This document shows, piece by piece, positions 28,542 through 37,145 of a stretch of 64,000 nt of DNA; the first letter of the stretch is position 1, and each line of letters opens with the position of its first letter. The stretch is from Paenibacillus sinensis (lineage in GTDB: Bacteria; Bacillota; Bacilli; Paenibacillales; Paenibacillaceae). Made by a program: the position numbers and the translations under genes. The notes below the pieces were generated by a model. It searched no databases and was not told where the DNA came from. It was given only the letters and a program-made list of their open reading frames with translations. The DNA lies in assembly GCF_019904155.1 (NCBI RefSeq), contig NZ_JAHCMB010000049.1, positions 1 to 64,000 of the forward strand, in the 5' to 3' direction.

Positions 28542-28943
28542 ATGAAACGCGGAGACTTGTTGATCATAATGATCGGGCTGCTGATAGCCGGATCGATTTA
28601 TGGAATTCGATGGGTGACAATGGATCACAGCGAGTACCGCCCCGGTGAGCTTTCAGCCAAAATAATGGTTGACGGCAAGCTGTATCGGGACGTTCCGCTT
28701 ACGAAGGATACGCAGTACATTCATATTGATACGAAATTTGGTCATAATACGCTTAAAGTGTATAATTACGGGATTCAGATGGTGCAATCGGACGCCCCGA
28801 AGCCGATTGCTCTGGACATGGGCTTCAAATCAAAGCCGTATCAGCAGATCATTTGCATCCCGAATCGGGTATATGTGGAAGTATACAACCCTCATCGGCA
28901 GCCTTCGGAGGATGATATCGACGCTGTCGTCCATCCTGGATAA
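28542..28943 (+). CDS. NusG-domain-II protein
   Basis: 133 residues from ATG 28542 (GAGG ten bases upstream; GTG 28533 is too close to it). An N-terminal membrane anchor (LLIIMIGLLIAGSIYGI) is followed by an extracytoplasmic domain with KIMVDGKLYRDVPL and IICIPNRVYVEVY, the pattern of the NusG_II (KOW-less) domain. In other Bacillota such genes accompany membrane-associated redox or lipid genes. The two Cys found in many relatives are replaced here (SDAPKP). Molecular role unknown. Confidence 0.7.
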   Translation: MKRGDLLIIMIGLLIAGSIYGIRWVTMDHSEYRPGELSAKIMVDGKLYRDVPLTKDTQYIHIDTKFGHNTLKVYNYGIQMVQSDAPKPIALDMGFKSKPYQQIICIPNRVYVEVYNPHRQPSEDDIDAVVHPG

Positions 28944-28953
28944 GACGCATATT

Positions 28954-29014
28954 CGGCCTTTTGCATCATACGCAGCTGTTAGCTGACTGCGAATGATGCG
29001 GAAGGCCGTTTTCT
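28954..29014 (+). terminator. Long-stem rho-independent terminator
   Basis: CGGCCTTTTGCATCAT and GCAG pair with CTGC and ATGATGCGGAAGGCCG around an 11-base apical loop, followed by TTTTCTT. Ends the nirJ-NusG_II transcript. Confidence 0.85.
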
Positions 29015-29097
29015 TGCATATTGAGGACATATGTCCTTCACGTCAGGTTTAAGATCGATTTTAATAAGAGCAGAGGATAAATAAAGGAGAGACAACC

Positions 29098-29523
29098 ATG
29101 AGGGGATTATTATTGGCTCTGCTGGGTGGCGCCTGCATAACGCTGCAGGGGGTGGCGAACGCTCAAATCAGCCGGGATATCGGGACCTGGCAGGCGGCGA
29201 CGATTACGCAGCTGACCGGCTTTCTCCTGTCACTGCTGATTCTGCTGTTTGTCCGCGACCGCAAAAAAGGGTGGGCCAAACGCGTCAAGCCGCTGTACAT
29301 CACGGGAGGGGCTTACGCAGCGATTATTATTTTCAGCGAGGTAACGGCGATTAAGGGCGTCGGCGTAACGTTGACGGTATCCGCCCTGCTGATCGCTCAG
29401 CTGCTGCTGACATTTTTGATCGATACAAAAGGATGGTTCGGCGTCCTGAAGCGCAAAATGAAGCTGCCGCAGTTCATCGGACTCGGCATGATGGTCGCGG
29501 GTGTCATCATCCTGAAATTCTGA
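29098..29523 (+). CDS. DUF606 (YdcZ-type) DMT-family transporter
   Basis: 141-residue membrane protein with five predicted hydrophobic segments, matching the half-length EamA/DMT relatives of the DUF606 family: LLALLGGACITLQGVANAQISRDIGTW and the C-terminal LGMMVAGVIILKF. Such proteins probably work as dimers and often occur in pairs; a paralogue lies two genes downstream at 30295. ATG start with AAAGGAGAG. Substrate unknown. Confidence 0.85.
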   Translation: MRGLLLALLGGACITLQGVANAQISRDIGTWQAATITQLTGFLLSLLILLFVRDRKKGWAKRVKPLYITGGAYAAIIIFSEVTAIKGVGVTLTVSALLIAQLLLTFLIDTKGWFGVLKRKMKLPQFIGLGMMVAGVIILKF

Positions 29524-29584
29524 TACGATGGGAAGAACGCCATACAGGCGGAAGACTACTCACATTTGGAGTTGAAGGCGACAA

Positions 29585-30283
29585 ATGAAGGAAATACAAG
29601 ATTCCGCGCAGCTTCAGGCCTATATGAGCCAATACGGATTTCAGGATATTTTTAACGAGCAGCTGAAGTCCTCCATGACTTTGTACGATTTTGAACGGGG
29701 AGAGATGATCTGCTCCCAGGGCGATGATGCGGAGACGCTGTATATACTGGTCAAGGGAAAGATCAAGGTGTTCACCACCTCGCCGGAAGGCCGGTCGCTT
29801 ATACTGAATTTCACCACGCCGGTTGAAGTGATCGGGGACATCGAGTACGTTCAGAACATCAAAATCATGAACACGGTTGAAGCGGTGACCCCCGTTCAAA
29901 TGATCGGCGTTCCTTACCGGCTGATGCATAGATACGGGCAGGATTCCCCGGCGCTGCTTAATTTTCTGCTGGATGTTATCACCCGCAAATTCTATCAGAA
30001 GAACAACACGCTTCGCTTTAACCTGCTGTATCCGGTGGAAGTTCGTCTGGCCAGCTATCTGCTGTCCGTCACATACGACGAATCGGACCCGGGGTACCAG
30101 GGCAAGCTGAGCACGCTCGTCTTAACCGATGTAGCCAATTTGATCGGCACCAGTTACCGTCATCTGAACCGGACCATCCGCAAGATGTGTCAGGACGGTC
30201 TGATTATCCGCAGCAAAGGGTTCCTTCTGGTGAAGGACAGGGAGGGGCTCAGCCGGATTGCCGACAACAATATTTACGAATAG
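29585..30283 (+). CDS. Crp/Fnr-family transcriptional regulator, YeiL-like
   Basis: 232 residues. Cyclic-nucleotide-binding fold over about 20-130 (ERGEMICSQGDDAETLYILVKGKIKVF) and a C-terminal helix-turn-helix (LTDVANLIGTSYRHLNRTIRKM). It lacks the N-terminal Cys cluster of Fnr, having only two scattered Cys, so it is not an obvious Fe-S oxygen sensor; the cAMP-contacting Arg of Crp is also not apparent. It sits between two DUF606 transporters, which it presumably controls. ATG start. Confidence 0.87.
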   Translation: MKEIQDSAQLQAYMSQYGFQDIFNEQLKSSMTLYDFERGEMICSQGDDAETLYILVKGKIKVFTTSPEGRSLILNFTTPVEVIGDIEYVQNIKIMNTVEAVTPVQMIGVPYRLMHRYGQDSPALLNFLLDVITRKFYQKNNTLRFNLLYPVEVRLASYLLSVTYDESDPGYQGKLSTLVLTDVANLIGTSYRHLNRTIRKMCQDGLIIRSKGFLLVKDREGLSRIADNNIYE

Positions 30284-30294
30284 GAGAAATCAAC

Positions 30295-30747
30295 ATGATT
30301 CAGGGATTGCTGCTCGCCATACTGGCGGGATCGCTGGTCAGTCTGCAGACGATTTTTAACAGTAAAGTTAATGAACATACAGGCTCCTGGTCCACGACGA
30401 CACTTGTCCTCTTCATGGGGTTCGCGGCTTCGTTCTTGTTCGGTATTATCTTCGAGGGGGGTGGACTGTTCTCGATCAGTCATATGAAACCCTGGTATTG
30501 GATCAGCGGAGCGATCGGCGTTGGCGTTGTGATCTGCCTGACCTTGTCCATCCGTATGTTAGGCCCAACCTACGCTGTTTCCGTCGTGCTTACCGCCCAG
30601 CTCGGCTGTGCGCTGCTCTGGGACTCGCTTGGCTTGATGGGGCTGGAGAAGGTGCCGTTTACATTTCAGCAGCTGATCGGAGTGCTAGTCATTATCGGCG
30701 GAATTCTCGTATTCAAATTGGGAGGAAGGGAGAAACAGACGGCATGA
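30295..30747 (+). CDS. DUF606 (YdcZ-type) DMT-family transporter, second copy
   Basis: 150 residues from ATG 30295 (TAGGAGAA). Five hydrophobic segments, with LLLAILAGSLVSLQTIFNSKVNEHTGSW at the N-terminus and LIGVLVIIGGILVF at the end. It is paralogous to the protein at 29098 but clearly diverged, consistent with an antiparallel heterodimer (inference). Follows the Crp/Fnr gene by 11 bases and overlaps the Nudix gene by four. Confidence 0.85.
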   Translation: MIQGLLLAILAGSLVSLQTIFNSKVNEHTGSWSTTTLVLFMGFAASFLFGIIFEGGGLFSISHMKPWYWISGAIGVGVVICLTLSIRMLGPTYAVSVVLTAQLGCALLWDSLGLMGLEKVPFTFQQLIGVLVIIGGILVFKLGGREKQTA

Positions 30748-31148
30748 GCTTGAATGTAATTGATAAAATCGCCTGGATTCGCCTGGATCAAGGACGGCTG
30801 CTATGCGCCCGCTCCAAGGGGAAGGATTTGTATTATCTCCCTGGGGGCAAAAGAGAGCCCGGCGAAAGCGACCAAGAGGCGCTAATTCGCGAGGTTAGAG
30901 AGGAGCTGTCGGTACAGATCGTGCCGGGCAGCATCGCGCATTACGGAACGTTTACGGCGGAGGCTCACGGCAAGGCGGCAGGAACCGTCGTGTCTATTGC
31001 GTGCTATACCGCAGATTATGAAGGAAGTTTGGAAGAGGCTTCCGAGATCGAAGAGCTGGCTTGGCTGACTTATGGTAATCGGGATCAAGTATCAACTGCC
31101 AGCCAGTTGATCTTCGACCGGTTGCATGAAGAAGGTCTCTTGTCATAA
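30744..31148 (+). CDS. Nudix hydrolase
   Basis: 134 residues from ATG 30744, overlapping the previous stop (ATGA). A longer open frame exists but it covers the transporter gene. The Nudix box is complete: GGKREPGESDQEALIREVREELSV (G-x5-E-x7-RE-x2-EE). It hydrolyses nucleoside diphosphates linked to another moiety; the actual substrate is unknown. Fourth gene of the DUF606-Crp-DUF606 transcript. Confidence 0.9.
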   Translation: MSLNVIDKIAWIRLDQGRLLCARSKGKDLYYLPGGKREPGESDQEALIREVREELSVQIVPGSIAHYGTFTAEAHGKAAGTVVSIACYTADYEGSLEEASEIEELAWLTYGNRDQVSTASQLIFDRLHEEGLLS

Positions 31149-31178
31149 AATGGAATCGTAAGAGGGAGGAGGAACCTC

Positions 31179-31862
31179 GTGGCCGATTTCAAAGTTATCA
31201 GTCTGGACATGTTCCAGACGCTTGTCAATGTTAACAGCCGGACCGAGCATATCTGGAGACCGATTCTGCTGGATCGATTCAAGGCGGAAACCGCGCGTCA
31301 ATACGCCGAAATGCTGCAGGAGCACTTACACATCCACTGGAATGCAACGACAACCCCGGGCGTCTTCAACCTGATGAGCGACGTGTACGGACGCAGCTTC
31401 GCTTCCTTGTTCGGGAAGCTTGGGATCGATTTTGACGTTTCGTCTGCGGTGGATATTTTGTTCAGAGAACATACGTTGTCCGAGCAGTACCCGGAAACGG
31501 CCTCTTTCCTGGAGGATATGGGCCGCAAATACCGGATGTGCGTCGTGAGCGATGCGGATGAAGCGATGATGCCGGGGTTCTGCACAAGCTTCGGGATTCC
31601 TGTGTTTATGTCGGAGCATCACCGTTCCTACAAGAATGATGCCGACAATGTCATGTTCAAAAAAGTACTCCAAACTTTCCAGGTCGACCCTTGTGAGGTT
31701 CTACATATCGGAGATTCGCCTTCCGATGTGCTCGGCGCCAAGCGGGAAGGGATGTCCGCCTGCTGGCTCAACCGGCTGGGGAGGACATGGAGTCATGACG
31801 TACAGCCTGACTATACCGTCAAATCGCTAGATGAACTAAACATACTGCTTACGCATACATAG
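31179..31862 (+). CDS. HAD-superfamily hydrolase, haloacid-dehalogenase-like
   Basis: 227 residues from GTG 31179 with AGGGAGGAGG. Motif I is LDMFQTLV, with Phe in place of the second Asp, as in the 2-haloacid dehalogenase and YjjG-like branch. Motif II is CVVSDADEAM, and motifs III-IV are in SYKNDADNVMFKK and HIGDSPSDVLGAKREGM. The second nucleophile-activating Asp is missing, so phosphatase activity may be weak or the reaction different. Lies 30 bases after the Nudix gene. Confidence 0.85.
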   Translation: MADFKVISLDMFQTLVNVNSRTEHIWRPILLDRFKAETARQYAEMLQEHLHIHWNATTTPGVFNLMSDVYGRSFASLFGKLGIDFDVSSAVDILFREHTLSEQYPETASFLEDMGRKYRMCVVSDADEAMMPGFCTSFGIPVFMSEHHRSYKNDADNVMFKKVLQTFQVDPCEVLHIGDSPSDVLGAKREGMSACWLNRLGRTWSHDVQPDYTVKSLDELNILLTHT

Positions 31863-31887
31863 GGCTGATCAGCCGCGCACGCTGCAT

Positions 31888-31930
31888 AACCGTTATCCTG
31901 AATACAATGGGATAGCGGTTTTCTTTATTT
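31888..31930 (+). terminator. Rho-independent terminator after the HAD gene
   Basis: AACCGTTATCC pairs with GGATAGCGGTT around a 10-base loop, then TTCTTTATTT. Confidence 0.82.
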
Positions 31931-32036
31931 GCTCTCTTATGATCTGTCCGCTGGAAGGAACACATGTGGGTAGTGTCGAAACTAGCTAATGGTAATGGGT
32001 TTTTTTTACTACTCAACTGGAGAGGGTTAGTCATTC

Positions 32037-32522
32037 ATGCGTGTATTTAACTTGGCGATTGCACTTCTTTCCTTGCTGCTGCTTACCACTTTCAAATCGG
32101 ACCTACCCACATTCCGGGAAGTAGAGTGGGGGATGAGCCAAGCGGAAGTAAAGGCGCGAGAATCGCTGCCGCTCGATTATGAGGATTCGAAAGGTGTTAT
32201 GGCAGAGCTTGTTTACAGGATGGATTCCCGGTACTCTCCAAATGCCGAAGTGTATTACCTCTTTCCTCAGAACCGGAAAAATCGGCTAAGCGTAGCCAGC
32301 TATCTTTATGAACTGGAACAACCGGATGCCCGGGAGCGGCTTACGGAATATTTTCATCGAAGACTTAACCGTCTGCATGGGAAAGGCAAGCCGAGCACGA
32401 ATTCCAATTTGCCGGGTTATGTGTGGACAGAGCAAGGCATCACTTTGATTAATGATCCGGGGTCGCAGGCGGTTGTCATCGATTTCTTTGATCCTGAGTA
32501 TTTAAGATACATGTATCCTTAA
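32037..32522 (+). CDS. Secreted protein of unknown function
   Basis: 161 residues. The N-terminus (MRVFNLAIALLSLLLLTTFKS) reads as a signal peptide or single anchor. The mature part has FREVEWGMSQAEVKARE, a short motif seen in several exported Bacillota proteins, and ends in a globular domain with no catalytic motif I can name. ATG start with GGAGAGGG. Stands alone before a cluster of tiny membrane ORFs. Confidence 0.7.
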   Translation: MRVFNLAIALLSLLLLTTFKSDLPTFREVEWGMSQAEVKARESLPLDYEDSKGVMAELVYRMDSRYSPNAEVYYLFPQNRKNRLSVASYLYELEQPDARERLTEYFHRRLNRLHGKGKPSTNSNLPGYVWTEQGITLINDPGSQAVVIDFFDPEYLRYMYP

Positions 32523-32580
32523 CTGATCCGATTAGGGAAATACTCAAGTACTACTTTGTTCTATTGGAGGAAGCAAGCAA

Positions 32581-32811
32581 ATGCTTAGAGGAAAGCAACT
32601 ATATTCAAAGGGTGTCATGACAGGGCTTGGTCAAATGTTTAGTTGTACCTTAATGATTTGTGTAAATGTTGTAACCATGATCCTCTCCGCTGAAAGGATA
32701 CAGGACGGGAAAATTTAAGATGTGAAAAATTATATATTATTGGCGTTTTTTTTCAGCGTGTTCATCCAAATTACCTTGAGCCTAATTATTGAAAATCCAT
32801 TCATCGATTAG
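32581..32811 (+). pseudogene. Two-TM small membrane protein split by an in-frame TAA
   Basis: ATG 32581, with TTGGAGG ten bases upstream, opens 45 codons (SCTLMICVNVVTMILSA is a membrane segment) to TAA at 32716. The same frame continues for another 31 codons (NYILLAFFFSVFIQITLSLII) to TAG 32811, with a possible GTG restart at 32722. Read through, it would be a 76-residue protein with two membrane helices, similar in size to the next gene. It is either a nonsense-mutated gene or two separate peptides. Confidence 0.5.
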
Positions 32812-32828
32812 AAAAGGGGATACTCATC

Positions 32829-33059
32829 ATGTCGTCACAAACAAACTGGGTGTCGATTGCCTTCACCGCCTTTATTGTCCTCTGGACGTTCACTGCCATT
32901 TTTGCTACCATTAAGCCCCGCCTTTTTTGGAAGATCACCCAAGGCTGGAAGGCGACGCGGGAGCCCTCCCGCGCCTATTTTGTTCTGTCTGCCATCGGAA
33001 CCGGCATTTTTTCATTGATCGGACTTACTCTGCTGCTTCTGCCGTATTTTCACCCTTAA
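32829..33059 (+). CDS. Small two-TM membrane protein, DUF6199-like
   Basis: 76 residues. Two membrane helices (IAFTAFIVLWTFTAIFATI, then YFVLSAIGTGIFSLIGLTLLLL) flank a short cytoplasmic loop with the motif LFWKITQGWKATREPSRAYF, typical of DUF6199 proteins. ATG start with AAAAGGGGA. Its stop lies four bases from the stop of the convergent ABC permease. Function unknown. Confidence 0.8.
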   Translation: MSSQTNWVSIAFTAFIVLWTFTAIFATIKPRLFWKITQGWKATREPSRAYFVLSAIGTGIFSLIGLTLLLLPYFHP

Positions 33060-33063
33060 GTCT

Positions 33064-33846
33064 TTAGGACCCTGTCCCCCGGTAATGCCGGACACCGAAG
33101 CGCCAGGCTGCCAGACAGGGCAGCATAAACAGCAGGGAGGCCAGCGGCAGCAGGGCATACAGAAGAGCATGTCCGCTTGCCCGTCCGAGCAGCGAGAGCA
33201 GTGGCAAATAGCTGACACAGCCAAACGGAATAATGAAGGTGAAGAAGAGCTTTACCGGCTTCCGATAAATGTCCAGCGGGTACTGTGCCATCTCCCTGCC
33301 GCCGTCCGTGAAGATGTTCGCGACTTCCAGAGCCTGAACCGTCCAGAAGCATAGCGTAGCGTTCAGAATAAAAATGCCCGCAAAGATCAATGCGCCTCCC
33401 GCGACCATCATCACGAGAGTCAGGATTTTCAGCGGTGTCCAGGCAATTTGCAGACTCAAAATGGCCCAGACCAGCACAACAGCGCTTTGGGCCATTCTAC
33501 CGATGCGTGTGAATTCGAATTTGCTGCCAAGCACCTGTATGACCGTTCCCCTCGGCCTGACCAGCAGCCGGTCGAATTCTCCGCTCGACACAAGCGTGGA
33601 GAAGCTGTCGAAACCGCGAACCAGGCACTCGGCCAGCGAGAAGGACATATGAATGACGCCGAAGATCAGGGCCGTTTCATAGAAGCTCCAGCCCGGAATC
33701 CCGCCAAAGCGCGAGAACATGAAATAGAGACCGGCGAATACTGAGAACGGAATAAAGAACTGCCCCAGCGAGAGCATCCAGAAGGAAGCCCTGTAATCCA
33801 ACTGGGAACGCAGCAGAATGGACATATATTTGAAATACAACCTCAT
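33064..33846 (-). CDS. ABC-2 type transporter permease (COG3694-like)
   Basis: 260-residue permease with about six membrane segments. The cytoplasmic segment GEFDRLLVRPRGTVIQVLG matches the 'LLRP' motif that marks this ABC-2 permease family. Third gene of a minus-strand operon: ATPase (34650), permease (33850) and this permease, separated by only three bases. An exporter of unknown substrate, possibly a drug or lipid. Confidence 0.88.
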   Translation of the reverse strand: MRLYFKYMSILLRSQLDYRASFWMLSLGQFFIPFSVFAGLYFMFSRFGGIPGWSFYETALIFGVIHMSFSLAECLVRGFDSFSTLVSSGEFDRLLVRPRGTVIQVLGSKFEFTRIGRMAQSAVVLVWAILSLQIAWTPLKILTLVMMVAGGALIFAGIFILNATLCFWTVQALEVANIFTDGGREMAQYPLDIYRKPVKLFFTFIIPFGCVSYLPLLSLLGRASGHALLYALLPLASLLFMLPCLAAWRFGVRHYRGTGS

Positions 33847-33849
33847 GAT

Positions 33850-34653
33850 TTACCCTCCTTGCACGACGACCTGCCGTAGAGCCCGCTTGAGAAGAAACAA
33901 GCCAAGACCGACCAGAGCCGCCAGCCAAATCACTTGAATGCCAATCCCGATCAGGGCTTGGTCTGCCCGGATGTTCGCCGTATAGACCCGAAACGGAAAG
34001 TCGACCGTCCATCTGAATGGCAGAGCATAGGCAACCACCGACATCCAGTCCGGCATCAGCGGTATCGGAATGATCATACCGGCGAAAAATTCACCTGCTG
34101 TGGCGATCATTAGAAGCGAGCCGGTAGGCGACATCGTCCAGAAGATCGAAATGTAGATCAGCATGGAAATGGAGCAGACGAGCAGCACACTGAGCGTCAG
34201 CGACACTCCGAACAGCAGCCAGGCCGGGCCTGAAGGCGGAAGATGCAGCGCATAGGGCGCGGGCAGCAGGAGAACAATGACCAGGATCGGCAGAGTTCGG
34301 AGCAGGGCGGCGGATATGCGGGTTCCGAGCAGCTTGGCGTACCAGAAGCCGTACAAATCGCATGGTCTGCACAGCTCGTAAGCAATATTTCCCCCGGTAA
34401 TGAGTTGAAAAATATCCGTATCGCGAAAATAAAGCGCAATCAGGTTCAGGAACATCTGCTGAAGCCACACATAAGTGATGACATCCTGCAGGCTCATCGG
34501 CTGCGTCCCGCCGCTGAAGCGGTAGAACGCCTCATATACCATAATAAAGACGAAACCGAAGAAGAACTGGGTCAGCAGCCCGGCGATTGCGGCGGCCCTA
34601 TATTGCATCCCCATGACAAATCGCAGTTTCCCTACTGCTAAATAAGCTCTCAT
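33850..34653 (-). CDS. ABC-2 type transporter permease (COG4587-like)
   Basis: 267 residues and about six membrane segments. ITGGNIAYELCRPCDLYGFWYAK is the diagnostic 'LxRP' coupling segment (here ELCRPCD). Overlaps the ATPase gene by four bases and precedes the second permease, so it forms a heterodimeric channel with it. Confidence 0.88.
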   Translation of the reverse strand: MRAYLAVGKLRFVMGMQYRAAAIAGLLTQFFFGFVFIMVYEAFYRFSGGTQPMSLQDVITYVWLQQMFLNLIALYFRDTDIFQLITGGNIAYELCRPCDLYGFWYAKLLGTRISAALLRTLPILVIVLLLPAPYALHLPPSGPAWLLFGVSLTLSVLLVCSISMLIYISIFWTMSPTGSLLMIATAGEFFAGMIIPIPLMPDWMSVVAYALPFRWTVDFPFRVYTANIRADQALIGIGIQVIWLAALVGLGLFLLKRALRQVVVQGG

Positions 34654-35639
34654 ATCCGGTGCTCCCGGTATAGCTGAAGGATCAGTTCATCCACGGAGGC
34701 CGACTCCACCGACACATCCCGGACTTCCGCCGTTTCCGATACGGCTGCGATCAGCTCCGCAAGGCTTAGCTGTCCGCTGTCGTAACTGAACACCGCCTGT
34801 TCCGGAGTCCAGGAATGAAGGGAGGCCAGTGGAATCTGCGGCTGCTGCCTGCTCTCCAGAAAATCCACAGTAACCGTCCGCCTGCTGCCATATCTTCGCC
34901 TCAGCTCCTGAAGGGAGCCGTCATACAGCAGAGACCCCTTGCCGATCATCAGAATCCGGTCCGCGAGCGCTTCGATGTCATTCATATCATGGGTGGTGAG
35001 AATGACGGTCACGCCTTTGTCGCGGTTGATCGTCTTGATAAACTGCCGGACTGCAATTTTGCTGGCGGCATCCAGGCCGATTGTCGGCTCATCCAGAAAC
35101 AGAATCTTCGGATCATGCAGCAGCGACGCGGCGATCTCGCAGCGCATCCGCTGGCCGAGACTGAGCTGCCGGACCGGCACCCGCAGCAGCTCTTCGAGTG
35201 ACAGCGTCTCCGTCAGCATGGACAGGTTGCTGCGGTATCGGGCTTCCGGTATGCGGTAAATATCCCGCAGCAGCTCGAAGGAGTCCAGGACAGGCACATC
35301 CCACCACAATTGGGAGCGCTGTCCGAACACAACGCCGATCTGTCCGACATAGGCGGTTCGTTCCTTCCATGGGGTGCGGTTCAGAATCTTGCAGCTGCCG
35401 CCATCTGGAACCAGAATGCCGCACATAATCTTGATGGTTGTTGATTTACCCGCGCCGTTCGGGCCGATGTAGCCGACGATTTCGCCTTCCTGAATCGTGA
35501 AGCTGATGTCGTTCAGCGCTTCTACGAGCCGATGCTTCCGGTGGAGCAGCGCTTTGGCTGCTGCAAGAGTGCCGGCGGAGCGTTCGGCAACCTTGAAGGT
35601 TTTGCGGATGCCATTTAATTCTATAAGGGGTGTGCTCAA
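34650..35639 (-). CDS. ABC transporter ATP-binding protein (COG4586-like)
   Basis: 329 residues, TTG start with GGAGG seven bases upstream. Walker A GYIGPNGAGKSTTIKIM, Q-loop region QIGVVFGQRSQLWWD, signature LSLGQRMRCEIAAS, Walker B KILFLDEPTIGLD, H-loop TTHD. The C-terminal 80 residues are an extra regulatory domain, as seen in this subfamily. Drives the two ABC-2 permeases encoded downstream on the same strand. Confidence 0.94.
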   Translation of the reverse strand: MSTPLIELNGIRKTFKVAERSAGTLAAAKALLHRKHRLVEALNDISFTIQEGEIVGYIGPNGAGKSTTIKIMCGILVPDGGSCKILNRTPWKERTAYVGQIGVVFGQRSQLWWDVPVLDSFELLRDIYRIPEARYRSNLSMLTETLSLEELLRVPVRQLSLGQRMRCEIAASLLHDPKILFLDEPTIGLDAASKIAVRQFIKTINRDKGVTVILTTHDMNDIEALADRILMIGKGSLLYDGSLQELRRRYGSRRTVTVDFLESRQQPQIPLASLHSWTPEQAVFSYDSGQLSLAELIAAVSETAEVRDVSVESASVDELILQLYREHRI

Positions 35640-35700
35640 TGGAATACCTCCGTTTCATTGTTTGGCATGAACGAATATAACGGAATTCCCAAAAAAAGAC

Positions 35701-35729
35701 TAGACTTATGTTTTCCGGCCGTTTATACT
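35701..35729 (+). promoter_or_regulatory. Promoter of a candidate small RNA
   Basis: TAGACT (35701-35706) and TATACT (35724-35729) are separated by exactly 17 bases, a good sigma-A spacing. A rho-independent terminator follows within 80 bases and no ORF lies between. Confidence 0.55.
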
Positions 35730-35735
35730 AATATC

Positions 35736-35810
35736 ATAAAGGTCGGGGATACGACCCCTTGCTTAAAATCTATCTAAAACACCCAAACGACATGAAAATG
35801 TCGTTTTTTT
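35736..35810 (+). ncRNA. Candidate small RNA of about 75 nt
   Basis: It begins just after the promoter and ends at a strong terminator (AAACGACAT, loop GAAA, ATGTCGTTTTTTT; 35785-35810). The 5' part forms a hairpin, GGTCG/CGACC (35741-35756). The middle, TTGCTTAAAATCTATCTAAAACACCC, is unpaired. No coding frame is present and no plus-strand gene precedes the terminator. No known RNA family is recognised. Confidence 0.5.
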
Positions 35811-35948
35811 GTGTTATTTTCACTTTTTCATCAGCTGTGTCATATGTCGTTGAAGAATGTGAGGCTCCAAATGGTGGAAGGATGCGACCGGGGAACGTTG
35901 AATAAATAGTAATGCTTGTTTACATATGAAAGGAATGAATCCTACTCC

Positions 35949-37121
35949 GTGATATTTCGGCATCATAAATTGATGATGGCAGCAGCCATCCTGCTTCTGT
36001 CGCATATAGGCGGCATCCCCGTTGCCGCGAAGCCATCAGCTTCTGCAACAATTCCAACTCTTGCGGCGAGCGGCAAGACCTCGGTAGCAGCCAATCCAGG
36101 CAGAGCCTATCTGTTCCCGGACAGCAGTCAGAAGCCTCTGACGCCAGATAATCTGGCCAATGTGGATGCCAGAATTTTGGAGCTGGCGCGTAACGAAATC
36201 CTGGCGAGACATGGTAATGTTTTTACTAGAGCGGATTTGAAGGCCTATTTCGGAAGTAAGACCTGGTATCATCCCGACTCTGCACACAACGGCGAGTTGA
36301 CGGATGTGGAGAAGAAGAATATTCAGCTCATTCAGAAGTATGAGCAGTTCAACAGGGAGAACAAGCTCTATCAAGAGTGGGATGTAGACAGCCACGTTCT
36401 GGGGTACCCCGATAATAAAGATACATACCGGCGCCTGCAAGCAGCAGTTGACCTCAATGGAGACGGCAAAGAAGAGAACATTCGCTTGGCATTCAACAAA
36501 CACGGTGAAGTTGGCGATGAGTGGACTCTTAATGTAAATAATCTGAAGCTAGAAGTCGGTATCTCCAAAATGTATGCCACCACCTATTTTACAATCGTAG
36601 ATGCCGACACCTCCGACTCTTATTTTGAAATTGCCTTTGAGAATTATGGCCCTGATGCTGATCGCAGCACAACCTATTATTACTATGACGGGGCCAGGCT
36701 GCTTCCTATGGGAACACTGGATGGCTTAACCGCCAACTCGGATTCCATGAATGGACATGGCCACGTCACTGCTTCCAAACTGATTTATGATTTTCAAAGC
36801 CGCTTTATCCTGATGGATTACCTGCTGAACAGCAATCATGTCTGGAAAGAGGTTCCGAACGACTATTACCCGATGGAACCGCCCACGCCCTGGACCGCGA
36901 AGCTTCGCTTCCCGATTTACAGCGGAAGCCGGTCACAGCAAATCTTACGCTGGATCAAGCCCGGAGAGAAAGTGTATTTCCTGGGCGGCGACGGCAAGGA
37001 GATTGGGAAGGTTAGGACACAGGATGGAACAATAGGCTGGATTCGCGTAAAGGATGACAAACTGTCCGGAACGAATCGCTACCTGGATGATTGTCTGGAT
37101 GGCCGGCTGTTGTATGGATAA
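35949..37121 (+). CDS. Secreted YARHG-domain protein
   Basis: 390 residues from GTG 35949, chosen because the resulting N-terminus (MIFRHHKLMMAAAILLL... ending near VAA) is a proper signal peptide; the upstream AGGA is rather distant, so the start is uncertain. A YARHG domain lies at about residues 55-100 (LARNEILARHGNVFTRADLKAYFGSKTWYHP), followed by a region with DLNGDGKEENI, an EF-hand-like or VCBS-like loop. A C-terminal SH3-like part (GEKVYFLGGDGKEIGKV) completes it. Extracellular; role unknown. Confidence 0.8.
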   Translation: MIFRHHKLMMAAAILLLSHIGGIPVAAKPSASATIPTLAASGKTSVAANPGRAYLFPDSSQKPLTPDNLANVDARILELARNEILARHGNVFTRADLKAYFGSKTWYHPDSAHNGELTDVEKKNIQLIQKYEQFNRENKLYQEWDVDSHVLGYPDNKDTYRRLQAAVDLNGDGKEENIRLAFNKHGEVGDEWTLNVNNLKLEVGISKMYATTYFTIVDADTSDSYFEIAFENYGPDADRSTTYYYYDGARLLPMGTLDGLTANSDSMNGHGHVTASKLIYDFQSRFILMDYLLNSNHVWKEVPNDYYPMEPPTPWTAKLRFPIYSGSRSQQILRWIKPGEKVYFLGGDGKEIGKVRTQDGTIGWIRVKDDKLSGTNRYLDDCLDGRLLYG

Positions 37122-37145
37122 TGGAAGGCTTAAGGAGGAGTAACG

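Noticed and set aside
30498..30743. Long N-terminal extension of the Nudix gene
   Set aside because: It lies inside the DUF606 transporter gene; the ATG overlapping that stop (ATGA) is the natural start.
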